DNA of 64,000 bases from Nitrososphaerota archaeon. Its GTDB lineage: Archaea; Thermoproteota; EX4484-205; JAAOZP01. Under the pieces are notes generated by a model that did no database searches, was not told where the DNA came from, and saw only the letters and a program-made list of their open reading frames with translations. Where the stretch lies: positions 1 through 64,000 of the forward strand of contig JAAOZP010000014.1 of assembly GCA_011605725.1 (NCBI GenBank), given 5' to 3'. Both the position numbers and the translations under genes were made by a program. Position 1 is the first letter of the stretch; each line of letters begins with the position of its first letter. Shown here one piece after another: positions 42,054-50,894 of this stretch.

Positions 42054-42659
42054 ATGACAACTTTCTCCCTACGCATAGAGATTTCGAGTAGGTGCTCACA
42101 AAGGGCCAGGACGGAGCTTCAGCAGATTGAGAGCGTGTGGTTCCACTGGAGCGATGTCAAGGCTCTCCAGCTCAAGGGCTTCAAATACATACCGATGATT
42201 ATTTACACGGGCGACCGCCTTCAAGACAGCCCATTGGAATACAAGGAATCGTTCATCGGCTCTCCTCTTAGCTTACCGCTTCCCTATTATGAGGAGATCT
42301 ACATGCTGTTTAACTCTATGAGGGAAAAATTGAAAGTGAGGATTGTGAGGGCAATAGAAGGAAGGGGGATGCGTGCGCTCTGGCCATGCGAGATACTGGA
42401 TTTGAAAGAGGTGCAGGACGAGATAAACCGTCTCGCGTCGCAGACTCTGCTCTCGAAGGAGGACCCCCAGGACATGGAGGTCGCCAAGAGGCTCTTTGGG
42501 CGCCCTCTCGGTAAAGAGCCAACACCCGAGGACATAAACCGCATAATAGATGGTACAAACTGGAGTGGCAAAAAGTTCGGCGACTTCTTCATGAAAGCCC
42601 TGGAATCCACAAGAAGTATCCTAAAGCAAGATTCTGGTTTAATCTCGAAGTATTATAGA
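42054..42659 (+). pseudogene. Cassette companion protein D, frameshifted near the 3' end
   Basis: From ATG 42054 the frame follows companions A-C, with LQLKGFKYIPMIIYTGDR, ALWPCEILDLKEVQDEINRLA and LLSKEDPQDMEVAKRLF. Near 42602-42606, after FGDFFMKALE, one A is missing relative to copy C, and the frame leaves the conserved end. The expected end HKKYPKARFWFNLEVL is intact in another frame and stops TAG at 42659. The open frame as it stands continues to 42830, into the porB end. Only the last ~19 residues are altered, so some function could remain. Confidence 0.75.
42371..42494 (+). repeat. 124-bp perfect inverted repeat, right arm (pairs with 38121-38244)
   Basis: Inside companion D; see the left arm. 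The arms lie ~4.1 kb apart in inverted orientation, so recombination between them could flip the middle of the island. Confidence 0.9.
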
Positions 42660-42762
42660 AGTGAAAGCAAATTGATGAGGAAAAGAGAATGTGCGTCCAT
42701 GCGAATGCTTCCCCCTGTAGGAACAGCACCTTTTACCCGAACGCTGAAAGATTTTTGTTGCC

Positions 42763-43710
42763 TCAGAATACTTTGCCAGCCTTCTCCAGGTTCTCCAAGC
42801 GCTGCCAGTTCCACTCAATCCAGTTCTTAAGCCTCTGCAATGTCTCCGCGTTCTTAGGATCAAGAAGATGCCTCATCATCCTTTGAATCTTAAGATATTC
42901 CTCAACCGGCGTAGGCTTCGAAACCCTATAGTTAATCCTAAGCTGACCGTCCTCAATCTCGTAAATCGGAAACAGCCGGGTCTCAACAGCCATCCTCGAA
43001 ACCTTGACCGTCAAATGAGGATCATAACGCCAGCCGAACTGGCACGGAGCAAGAACATGCAGAAACGCAGGACCCTGCTCACTATAGTTAACAGCCTTCC
43101 TAATCTTATTAACCATGTCACGCCAAAGCCACAGCGTCGCAGTAGCAGCATAAGGAATATGGTGCGAAGCAACAATAGCAATTAAATCCTTCTTGTTTTC
43201 CTGCTTACCTGGAATCACCTTCCCAGCAGGGCTCGTCGTGGTCGCAGCACCCAGAATAGATGCTCCTGACCTCTGAATGCCCGTATTCATGTATGCACAA
43301 TTATCATAACATAAATATATAATTTTATCTAATCTTTCTAGTGCTCCTGATATTGCTCCTAGTCCTATGTCGAATGTTGCGCCGTCTCCTCCGAGTGCTA
43401 TGACTGGTATTTTTCTTGCTCTTCCTTCTGCTGAGAGTTTTTCGAGTGCTGCTGCTATGCCTGCTGCTACTGGCGCGTTGTTCTGGAAGAGCACGTGGAC
43501 CCATGGTGTTTTCCACGCGGAGTACGGGTAGATTGTTGTTCCTACTTCTACGCAGCCTGTTGCGTTTACGATTATTGCTTCTGGTACGGCTAGTGTAATG
43601 ATTTTCGCGGTTATTGCTGGCCCGCATCCTGCGCATAGTCTGTGTCCCGGTCTGAATTTTGATTCTTCAGGTAGGTCGGATATTTTCGCCACTGGGTTTA
43701 GCTTGCTCAT
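42763..43710 (-). CDS. porB: Pyruvate/2-oxoacid:ferredoxin oxidoreductase subunit beta
   Basis: A 315-residue thiamine-diphosphate subunit. CAGCGPAITAKI near the N-terminus gives two of the 4Fe-4S cysteines, CVEVGTTIYPY continues, and IALGGDGATFDIG with a downstream Asn is the ThDP/Mg motif. It oxidises pyruvate (or another 2-oxoacid) with CoA and ferredoxin. It is the last gene of the minus-strand operon gamma-delta-alpha-beta, with a 4-nt overlap to alpha. The gene ends opposite the out-of-frame tail of companion D. Confidence 0.94.
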   Translation of the reverse strand: MSKLNPVAKISDLPEESKFRPGHRLCAGCGPAITAKIITLAVPEAIIVNATGCVEVGTTIYPYSAWKTPWVHVLFQNNAPVAAGIAAALEKLSAEGRARKIPVIALGGDGATFDIGLGAISGALERLDKIIYLCYDNCAYMNTGIQRSGASILGAATTTSPAGKVIPGKQENKKDLIAIVASHHIPYAATATLWLWRDMVNKIRKAVNYSEQGPAFLHVLAPCQFGWRYDPHLTVKVSRMAVETRLFPIYEIEDGQLRINYRVSKPTPVEEYLKIQRMMRHLLDPKNAETLQRLKNWIEWNWQRLENLEKAGKVF

Positions 43711-44903
43711 TCTCCTCTCACCCCGTAGAAATATGCTTTATCTGTCTTACCCTTGTCGGCAAGCTCTTTTCCTCGCTTATAGATGTCGATTACTCCTTGG
43801 GCGGGGATGTCTCTTCCCCCAAGGCCGTAAATGAAGTCTATCATTTTAACGTTGTAGTTCGGGTATAGTGTTGCAGTAATGTCTTCGTAAACTGGGCCTG
43901 CTCTCGCTCCTGGGCTCATCACTTTCTCCATGACGATTATCCTTTTGAATCTTGAGAATAATTGCTCAGCCTCTTTAACCGGCCAGGGCCTGTATTGGAG
44001 TATGCCTACCACGCCTACTTTTTCTCCTTTTTCCCTGAGGTTTTTGACTGCGTGTCTGGCTGTTCCGACGGTGCTTCCCATTGCTACTATGCAGGTTTCG
44101 GCGTCGCTCGTCATGTATTCTTTCAGCGGCCTGTAGTTTCTCCCGGAGATCTCGCCGTATTTTTTGAATACTTCCTGTATTACTTGCCTAGCGTTCTCCA
44201 TCGCCTCGTATTGTTGTCTTTTGAACTCGAAGTATGAGTCTTGGAGGGCTAGGACCCCGTAGCTCCTCGGGTTGTCCGGGTCTATCTTGGGCCCGGTTGT
44301 CCTTACTCCTAGGAATTCCTTGACGACGTCGTCGTTTAAAGCGTAGAAGTTTGTTATCGCGTGCGAGACTATGAAGCCGTCGTATGAGACGACTACTGGC
44401 AGTAGGACCCTGGGGTCTTCAGCGATTTTGAAAGCCATTATTGTCAGGTCGTAGGTTTCCTGCGCCTCCTCGCCGTTGAACATTATCCAGCCCGCGTCCC
44501 TCATTCCGAAGAAGTCCGAATGATCGTTGTGGATGTTTATCGGTGCTGAGAGTGCTCTTGCTGCGAGCGCCATTACTATTGGGAGTCTTAGCCCGGAGGC
44601 TGCGTAGAGTGCTTCCCACATGTATGCTAGTCCCTGGCTTGCTGTTGCTGTGAATGTTCTTGCTCCCGCTAATGAGGCTCCTATTACTGCTGAGAGGGCT
44701 GAGTGCTCGGACTCAACGTTTATATACTTGGCGTTCAGCTCGCCGTCGTTCACGTATCGTGAAAGGGTTTCTACGACGAATGTCTGCGGAGTTATCGGGT
44801 AGGCGCTTATGACGTCAACATTAGCCTGTTTGACAGCGTATGCTACAGCATCGTTCCCGGTCAGCGCGATCCTATGTTGTCTTGCTAATGCTTCAGCCAT
44901 CAT
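43707..44903 (-). CDS. porA: Pyruvate/2-oxoacid:ferredoxin oxidoreductase subunit alpha
   Basis: A 398-residue alpha subunit with NDAVAYAVKQANVDVISAYP, PITPQTFVVETLS, SEHSALSAVIGASLAGARTF and the ALAARALSAPINIHNDHSD segment that lies near the ThDP site. It begins one base after the delta subunit's stop and overlaps beta by 4 nt. Confidence 0.94.
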   Translation of the reverse strand: MMAEALARQHRIALTGNDAVAYAVKQANVDVISAYPITPQTFVVETLSRYVNDGELNAKYINVESEHSALSAVIGASLAGARTFTATASQGLAYMWEALYAASGLRLPIVMALAARALSAPINIHNDHSDFFGMRDAGWIMFNGEEAQETYDLTIMAFKIAEDPRVLLPVVVSYDGFIVSHAITNFYALNDDVVKEFLGVRTTGPKIDPDNPRSYGVLALQDSYFEFKRQQYEAMENARQVIQEVFKKYGEISGRNYRPLKEYMTSDAETCIVAMGSTVGTARHAVKNLREKGEKVGVVGILQYRPWPVKEAEQLFSRFKRIIVMEKVMSPGARAGPVYEDITATLYPNYNVKMIDFIYGLGGRDIPAQGVIDIYKRGKELADKGKTDKAYFYGVRGE

Positions 44904-44904
44904 T

Positions 44905-45183
44905 CTAAATCTCCTCCGGAACCATTGTTATCGCCTTCTTTGGACATTCCTCGGCGCATATTCCGCAGCCCTTGCAATAGTCATAGTCTATCTTGACCTC
45001 GTTCCCCTTTCTGATTATCGCGGGCTCGGGGCAGTAGAGCCAACATATCAAGCATCTGACGCACTTCTCGTAGTCTATGACTGGTTTCTCAACCCTCCAG
45101 TTGCCTGTCTTATACTTCTCGCTCGTACCGCCGGCAACGCTTCCACCCAGGTCTATCTCTCTCCAGGTTACGGTTGTGCTCAT
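44905..45183 (-). CDS. porD: Pyruvate/2-oxoacid:ferredoxin oxidoreductase subunit delta
   Basis: A 92-residue ferredoxin-like subunit with two 4Fe-4S motifs: CVRCLICWLYCPEPAI and CKGCGICAEECPKKAI. It passes electrons to external ferredoxin. Its start overlaps the end of gamma by 4 nt. Confidence 0.95.
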   Translation of the reverse strand: MSTTVTWREIDLGGSVAGGTSEKYKTGNWRVEKPVIDYEKCVRCLICWLYCPEPAIIRKGNEVKIDYDYCKGCGICAEECPKKAITMVPEEI

Positions 45184-45755
45184 TGGGCCGCCACCTCCTC
45201 GTATCCCCTCTTAAGCATTTTCACATTAAGCTCTCCAACCCTGCCTGGGAACCTGTTTAAAAACAGTTTTTCAAGTGTCTCAAGCCTAACTATTCCCGTC
45301 AGCCTCACTAGTCCCCCTAGCACGGGCGTGTTGAAAACGTAGGCTCCGAAAACCTCTTTCGAGATTCTAGCGGCGTCGACTACGCCCAGAGTCTTAACGT
45401 TTAAACCAAGCTTCTTCTTCAAGTCTCCCGGGTTTTTAGCCGAGTTGACTACTGCGACACCCTCCGGTTTAAGACCAACGTAGACGCTTGGGTCCTCAGC
45501 CAAGTATGGGTCTATAACTGCCAGTATGTCTGGCTCGTATACTGATGAATGTATGTCTATAGGGTCTTCCGAGAAACGTGTGTAGCCTCTCACCGGTCCA
45601 CCTGTTCTCTCCGGGCCGAAATCCGGGAAAGTCTGAATGTTTTTGCCTTCTTCGAAGAGAGCCATGCCTATAAGCTGGTTTGCTAGAACAACTCCCTGGC
45701 CGCCCCTGCCGTGCCATCTTATTTCAACAATCCTGCTTGTTTTCACCATTCTCAT
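45180..45755 (-). CDS. porC: Pyruvate/2-oxoacid:ferredoxin oxidoreductase subunit gamma
   Basis: A 191-residue gamma subunit with EIRWHGRGGQGVVLANQLIG, TFPDFGPERTGGPV and DILAVIDPYLAED. It is the first gene of the operon. The TATA-like gtgtataa on the minus strand (45785-45792) lies about 30 nt before ATG 45755, so the message is nearly leaderless. It is divergent from the PfkB-family kinase. Confidence 0.94.
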   Translation of the reverse strand: MRMVKTSRIVEIRWHGRGGQGVVLANQLIGMALFEEGKNIQTFPDFGPERTGGPVRGYTRFSEDPIDIHSSVYEPDILAVIDPYLAEDPSVYVGLKPEGVAVVNSAKNPGDLKKKLGLNVKTLGVVDAARISKEVFGAYVFNTPVLGGLVRLTGIVRLETLEKLFLNRFPGRVGELNVKMLKRGYEEVAAQ

Positions 45756-45784
45756 CAGCCCCGGGGAAGCTGGAAAACACTTAC

Positions 45785-45792
45785 TTATACAC
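45785..45792 (-). promoter_or_regulatory. TATA box of the por operon
   Basis: gtgtataa on the minus strand, preceded by ggcaaa. A start ~25 nt downstream lies near 45760, just before ATG 45755. Confidence 0.55.
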
Positions 45793-45917
45793 TTTGCCCC
45801 AAATCTGGGTCTTTAAAGTGGAAAATGTTTAACCAACAGGATTTAACTCGACGGCTTTTAAGCTTTTTCAACGCCGATAGTGGTTAAATAGATGGCTTAA
45901 TCCTATTCTGCGTCTAA

Positions 45918-46814
45918 ATGTCTAAGAGGCCTCTGAGAATAGGTGTGGTAGGTGCTTTAACGATAGATGTTAACAGGAGCCGGGGAGGAGCCTACAGTTA
46001 CATGGGTGGTGGAGGATTCTACTCTTCACTCAGCCTTTCAAGAATGGGTGTTGAAACAGTTCTTTTCACAGCCTACGGACCGGATATGAACCAGGAGTGG
46101 GTGGAGAGTCTTAAAAAAAGAGGTATTAAGGTTTATGCTGTAGAGCTTGAAAGAAGCATCCTGTTTGAAAACGTTTACCAGGATTCCTCCAGGCTTCAGA
46201 AGGCTTCGGGCGAGCCCTCTAGAAAGATTTTCATCGACAGGAGTAGGCTTGCAGGTTTTGATGCTGTCCATGTTACGCCTGTTTTAAACGAGGTTGACCA
46301 AAGTGTTTTCAAAGAGCTTGAGGAAGCAGGCTGCAAGGTTTCTATTGACGCGCAAGGGTTCATCAGGACATGCGGTGTCGACGGGATTGTCCACCAGGTT
46401 AAGAGAATGCTTCCGGATGATGCTCTCAGCAGGGTGAACTATGTTCACATGAATGTTGACGAGCAGTTTTTCTTTCTGAACCATGATGTTAAGGAGCTTT
46501 TCGAAATCAACCCAGGGATGATTGTTGAATTGACTAATTCTGAACATGGTTCCATGGTTGTTTATAAGCATGGGTGTTTCTATATGCCTGTTTTCAGCGT
46601 TGAAACACTAGACCCGACTGGAGCAGGGGATGTTTACGCAGCTGTCTTCCTTGCGAAGCATCTTGAAACAGGAAGCCTAGTTGAGGCAAGCATTTACGCG
46701 TCAGCCTGTTCAAGCATTAAAGCGGAGAAAACAGGACCGTTCTTCGACTTTAACGTTAACGAGGTTGAAGACAGGGTTAGAAAGCTGAAGAGGCTTATTG
46801 AAAATTTATATTAG
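45918..46814 (+). CDS. PfkB-family carbohydrate/nucleoside kinase
   Basis: A 298-residue ribokinase-family protein. The N-terminal GVVGALTIDVN and GGGGFYSSLSLSRMG bind substrate, and the C-terminal DPTGAGDVYAAVFLA carries the catalytic Asp and anion hole. Substrate cannot be told from sequence. It is followed 21 bp later by the dCTP deaminase-like gene and then argS, all on the plus strand. Confidence 0.9.
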   Translation: MSKRPLRIGVVGALTIDVNRSRGGAYSYMGGGGFYSSLSLSRMGVETVLFTAYGPDMNQEWVESLKKRGIKVYAVELERSILFENVYQDSSRLQKASGEPSRKIFIDRSRLAGFDAVHVTPVLNEVDQSVFKELEEAGCKVSIDAQGFIRTCGVDGIVHQVKRMLPDDALSRVNYVHMNVDEQFFFLNHDVKELFEINPGMIVELTNSEHGSMVVYKHGCFYMPVFSVETLDPTGAGDVYAAVFLAKHLETGSLVEASIYASACSSIKAEKTGPFFDFNVNEVEDRVRKLKRLIENLY

Positions 46815-46835
46815 TGTTCCTTAGGGTGAAGGCTG

Positions 46836-47363
46836 ATGAGCATACTGGGGAAAAGCGAGCTGCTGAAAATGGTGAGGAGACTGCCGATAATCCACCCGTT
46901 CGACGAGAAGTATATGGATGGAGACGGCTATGTTTTAACAGTGATGGAGGATGTTAAGCTTCAATACCTTGAGCATAAGAACGTTATTTCTAACGAGATA
47001 GTTTTCACGCCGCCGAACATTGTCGCACACCTTACTGCTAAAAGCCGTTACGGCAGAGCAGGCCTGTCTTTTTTAAACGCCGCCAAGGTTCACAGCGGCT
47101 TCGTCGGGAGGCTTGCACTGGAGATTGTGAACCTGAACAACGAGAGGGAGCCTGTAGTTGTTAAAAAGGGAGATCCTTTCATGCATATAGAGTTTATAAC
47201 CAGGGTTGGAGAACCCTCTCCATACGAAGGCGAGTATCAGTTTCAATACATGACCAGTGAGGAAATAAACTTCTACCTGCCGTATCTTAGAAAGGTTTTC
47301 AAGAAGGATTTTGAGACACTAGCGTTAAAGTGGAGGCTAAGGGAAAAGCTGAAAAACCAGTAG
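46836..47363 (+). CDS. dCTP deaminase / dUTPase-family protein
   Basis: A 175-residue trimeric dUTPase-fold protein: AHLTAKSRYGRAGLSFLNAAKV, then HSGFVGRLALEIVNLN with the catalytic-type Glu, then FMHIEFITRV and a glycine-containing end. It resembles archaeal Dcd more than dUTPase, but the usual RSS stretch reads KSRYG, so exact activity is open. It may lower dUTP and dCTP together with the nearby nucleotide enzymes. Confidence 0.78.
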   Translation: MSILGKSELLKMVRRLPIIHPFDEKYMDGDGYVLTVMEDVKLQYLEHKNVISNEIVFTPPNIVAHLTAKSRYGRAGLSFLNAAKVHSGFVGRLALEIVNLNNEREPVVVKKGDPFMHIEFITRVGEPSPYEGEYQFQYMTSEEINFYLPYLRKVFKKDFETLALKWRLREKLKNQ

Positions 47364-47419
47364 CCAGCTTACACGTTAATCCTTATTAACCCAGCTCTGT
47401 TTCAAAAACAGTCTGCAGA

Positions 47420-49318
47420 ATGGGGTTTCTGGAGGAGGCTGAAAGAATAAGGATTCACGTGGACCAGGCGTTAGAGAAACTGGGTTTTACTGCTAGAGCG
47501 AGGGTTGAGGAGCCGCCTATCCCTGACCTCGGAGACCTAGCAACCCCTGTTGCATTCGACTTGGCTAGGAAACACGGTTGCAACCCGGTGGAGACAGCTG
47601 ACAGGATTATAGCAGCTATGGAGCTCAGCAGGCTGGAGGTTTTGAAGAGCGTTGAAAACGTGAACGGCTTCATAAATTTCCGTTTCGACCCGGTGAAGTA
47701 CTCTGTTAAAGTTGTGAACGAAGCTCTTTCTAAACGCTGGGATTACGGAAGGTTTCCTGTTGCCAGCAGGAGAATACTTATAGAGCATACGAATTCCAAC
47801 CCGAATAAGGCTCTGCACGTCGGAACCCTGAGGAATGCTGTCATAGGAGATGTTTTAGCTAGGCTTTTAAGGTTCCTGGGCCACGATGTGATGGTTGTAA
47901 ACTATATTGACGACAGTGGCTCCCAGGTTGCTGATAATATTCTTGCCCACTACTTTATGAAGATACCTATGGAGCCTCCGGATGGCATGAGGTTCGACGA
48001 GTACAGTGGAAGGGTTTATGCAGAGTACAGTGAGAAGATTGAGAAGAGTGGGGAGCTGAGAAAACTGAGAAGCGAGATAATAAGAAAGATTGAAGAAGGA
48101 GGGAATGAGCTGGCTGATTTCGCCAGGTTTTTCTCCGAGAAGGTTGTTGAATGCCAGCTTGAAACAGCGTGGAACTTCAAAATATTTTACGACTTGCTAA
48201 ACTGGGAGACCGACGTGTTGAGGTCAGGAATATTCGAATGGGCTATGAACGAGTTGAGAAGCAGGGGTGAAGCCTACGTGGAGGAGGAGGGTGAAAACAA
48301 GGGGTGTTTAATGATTAGGCTTAGGGATGTTGAGGAGTTCAGCAGGCTTAAGGCGCCTGACGAGGTTCTCGTAAGGTCAGACGGCACAGCCACCTATGTT
48401 GGAAAGGATATTGCTTACGCAGCGTGGAAACTCGGTTTAACGCCGAGAAGGTTTATGGTGAGGAAATGGGTTGAGCAGCCGAATGGAAGACTCCTTTTAA
48501 CGACGCACTGGGATGGAGAGGAATACGATTACCCTGGGGCAGACTTAGCGATAACGATTGTGGACAAGAGGCAGGAATACCCGCAGAAAGTTGTTGAGCA
48601 TGCTTTGAGAAAGCTTGGAGCCCCACCTGGGAAAAAATACCTCCCGTATCTCTATGAGGTTGTCGCCCTCTCCGGTGAGACGGCGAGCGAGCTGACGGGG
48701 ATTGAGGGGTTGAAGGAGAAAAGGATGGTTCACATGTCCGGTAGGAAAGGAATAGTTTTCAACGCTAACGATCTTCTCAAGACTGTTTTTCAGAAGGTTT
48801 ACGAGGAGACCCGGAGGAGAAACCCGTCTAAGGATGAGGAGTGGATTAGGAGTGTGAGCACTCATCTCAGCGTTGCATCCATAAGGTACTCGCTATTCAA
48901 GACCGATAAGAATAACATAATAGTTTTCGACGTTAGGGACGCCACTAGGCTTGAGGGCGACACAGCACCGTATCTTCAATACACCTATGCGCGAGCATGC
49001 AGAATACTTGAGAAAGCAAGCGTCGACGTGAACAGTGTGTCCGAGGTCTTCTTCAACACTCCTGAGGAGCTGAGCCTAGTTAGGCAAGTAGGCAAATTCT
49101 CATGGGTTTTAAACATTGCTAGTGAAACACTAGCACTAAACATTATCGCAGTATACATGAGGCATCTTGCAGACATGTTCAACAGTTTCTACGAGAAATG
49201 CCCCGTGATAACAGGCGGGGACATTAGAATGGATAGGCTGGCGCTGGTTAAAGCTTTCGTGATAACCATGGGCAACGCGTTTGAGATAACGGGTATTGAG
49301 AAGCTGAATGAAGTTTAA
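47420..49318 (+). CDS. argS: Arginyl-tRNA synthetase
   Basis: A 632-residue class I synthetase. The N-terminal Add1 domain has PIPDLGDLATPVAFDLARK. HTNSNPNKALHVGTLRNAVIG carries the HIGH-like motif (~res 132), MVHMSGRKG replaces KMSKS (~435), and the C-terminal DALR domain ends the protein (APYLQYTYARACRIL). Its stop lies 26 bp before tRNA-Arg(GCG), so enzyme and substrate genes are adjacent. Confidence 0.95.
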   Translation: MGFLEEAERIRIHVDQALEKLGFTARARVEEPPIPDLGDLATPVAFDLARKHGCNPVETADRIIAAMELSRLEVLKSVENVNGFINFRFDPVKYSVKVVNEALSKRWDYGRFPVASRRILIEHTNSNPNKALHVGTLRNAVIGDVLARLLRFLGHDVMVVNYIDDSGSQVADNILAHYFMKIPMEPPDGMRFDEYSGRVYAEYSEKIEKSGELRKLRSEIIRKIEEGGNELADFARFFSEKVVECQLETAWNFKIFYDLLNWETDVLRSGIFEWAMNELRSRGEAYVEEEGENKGCLMIRLRDVEEFSRLKAPDEVLVRSDGTATYVGKDIAYAAWKLGLTPRRFMVRKWVEQPNGRLLLTTHWDGEEYDYPGADLAITIVDKRQEYPQKVVEHALRKLGAPPGKKYLPYLYEVVALSGETASELTGIEGLKEKRMVHMSGRKGIVFNANDLLKTVFQKVYEETRRRNPSKDEEWIRSVSTHLSVASIRYSLFKTDKNNIIVFDVRDATRLEGDTAPYLQYTYARACRILEKASVDVNSVSEVFFNTPEELSLVRQVGKFSWVLNIASETLALNIIAVYMRHLADMFNSFYEKCPVITGGDIRMDRLALVKAFVITMGNAFEITGIEKLNEV

Positions 49319-49321
49319 ATA
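49313..49321 (+). promoter_or_regulatory. TATA box of tRNA-Arg
   Basis: gtttaaata covers the argS stop codon and lies ~25 nt before the tRNA 5' end, the normal archaeal spacing. Confidence 0.6.
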
Positions 49322-49344
49322 AGCCCTGTGTTAAACTTTCAAAG

Positions 49345-49420
49345 GGGCCCGTGGCCAAGCCAGGATAAAGGCGTCGGCCTGCGGAGCCGGAGATCCTGGG
49401 TTCAAATCCCAGCGGGCCCG
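49345..49420 (+). tRNA. tRNA-Arg(GCG)
   Basis: A 76-nt tRNA: acceptor gggcccg/cgggccc, D-arm with ggccaagccaggataaaggc, anticodon stem tcggc/gccgg (one G-T pair) around ctGCGga, T-arm ctggg-ttcaaat-cccag. No intron. No CCA is encoded. Confidence 0.94.
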
Positions 49421-49481
49421 TTCTGCAAATTTCAAGCTGTCTGTCTGCGTAGCACGCTACGCTTAAAAGTCTTATTAAAAA

Positions 49482-49631
49482 TTATAATGGGGGATGAACG
49501 CGCGCGTCAATAATCCTTTTGCAGCCATAGTCTCTGAGAAGCGCGTATAAGAAATCTACATCATAATCATGGCTTCCCCAAATTCTATCGTACAGCTTTG
49601 CCTCCAGGTTGAAAACATCTTTGAGTTTCAA
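49482..49631 (-). pseudogene. N-terminal fragment of a SAM methyltransferase
   Basis: A 49-codon open frame from TTG 49631 reads DVFNLEAKLYDRIWGSHDYD, then DFLYALLRDYGCKRIIDA. This is the start of a class I methylase up to the strand of motif I, where Gly-rich GCGTG should follow. Instead it runs into RVHPPL and stops (TAA 49482). The rest of the gene is gone. The other ~220 bp up to 49850 hold no gene that I can see, only the promoter of the DUF362 gene. Confidence 0.6.
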
Positions 49632-49850
49632 CTTGCTCCTCTACTCTAATCTTCGAGACGCTTGACGTTAATCTTTTTTCACGTTGCAAAAGCCTTCTCC
49701 AACGTCTTGCAAGCAGCTTCAACAAGGACTGTTTTCCCCACTGTCCTCCAGGAGCTTTAGGGTTGAACAACTCGAGCGATAATATTCGCTTAACGAGTAA
49801 ATGTTCACAAGCAATCTTTAACTATCTGTTTAAGCGAACCGTAAACAAGA

Positions 49851-50726
49851 ATGGGCTTGTATACTCGCTCCGGAAAACCTCTTGTAAGCAGGGTTGCCTG
49901 CGACGGGAACCTGAAGAAATCTGTTGAACAAGCTGTCTCCCTCATCGGGGGGTTTGACAAGCTTGTTGAGAAAGATGACACAGTCCTTCTGAAGCCTAAT
50001 TATAATACTGCCGACCAGTTCCCAGGCTCGAGCGACCCTGAGTTCATAAAGTGCATTATTGAACTGCTTTACGAGGCGGGAGCGGCGAGAGTCATTCTGG
50101 GGGAGCGGACGGCTTTTCTCCACAGCTGGAAGGTTTTGAAGCAAGCAGGCATCGTCAGGATTGCTGAAGAAGCAGGGGCCGAGGTTAAAGTATTCGGGAA
50201 AGACGGTTGGCGAACAGTATTCGACACGGCCGGATGGCGGCGTGTCGAGGTTAAGGGAGGGCGATACCTGCGAAAAGTCTCACTTGCTAGGGAAGTGCTG
50301 GAGGCAGAGAAGGTGGTTTACGCTCCACTTATTAAAACGCATCACGCTGCAGACTTCACAGGGTCGATCAAGCTTGCAATGGGCTTCGTCAAACCGTTTT
50401 TCGACCAAATCACGTTCCACATGAGGCACCTCCGGGAGAAGCTTGCGGAACTAAGCTTGGTGGTGAAGCCCGGCTTGATCATCATGGATGCGAGAAGAGT
50501 TTTCATAACTGGGGGGCCTGCTAGAGGCACGTTGCGCGAGCCAAACCTGATACTTGCTTCAGGCAATCAAGTGGCAATAGACGTGGAGGGCGTGAAGATA
50601 CTGCAAAGCTACCCTGGAAACAGTCTGGAGGGCAGAAACGTGTGGAGTCTAGAACAGATTAAGCATTCGGTGGAGCTTGGGCTTGGCCCACGTAGCGAGG
50701 AGGAATATGAGCTAGTAACTTCTTAA
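49851..50726 (+). CDS. DUF362 protein
   Basis: A 291-residue DUF362 protein: VLLKPNYNTADQFPGSSDPE, ARVILGERTAFLHSW, APLIKTHHAADFTGSIKLAMG and the DARRVFITGGPARG segment are family marks. No 4Fe-4S domain, which some homologues carry, is present. The role is unknown, often near cofactor or redox genes. It starts with ATG 49851. Confidence 0.87.
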   Translation: MGLYTRSGKPLVSRVACDGNLKKSVEQAVSLIGGFDKLVEKDDTVLLKPNYNTADQFPGSSDPEFIKCIIELLYEAGAARVILGERTAFLHSWKVLKQAGIVRIAEEAGAEVKVFGKDGWRTVFDTAGWRRVEVKGGRYLRKVSLAREVLEAEKVVYAPLIKTHHAADFTGSIKLAMGFVKPFFDQITFHMRHLREKLAELSLVVKPGLIIMDARRVFITGGPARGTLREPNLILASGNQVAIDVEGVKILQSYPGNSLEGRNVWSLEQIKHSVELGLGPRSEEEYELVTS

Positions 50727-50894
50727 GGCTTAACGTTTCAAGTGTCGCTTGCTATTTGTATTCTCTGAATTCCGGAAGCCTTATATTTCATTACTATTCC
50801 AAATGTTGCTTATTGTCGATAGAAATCTGCGAGTATGGGGCTCAGGACGTTGATGACTCGTTAAAGCAATTATGGTTAAGCTTGACCCTGTGAA

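Noticed and set aside
43325..43636. Open frame very rich in Arg/Ser on the minus strand inside porB
   Set aside because: Shadow frame of porB caused by its codon pattern; no family resemblance.
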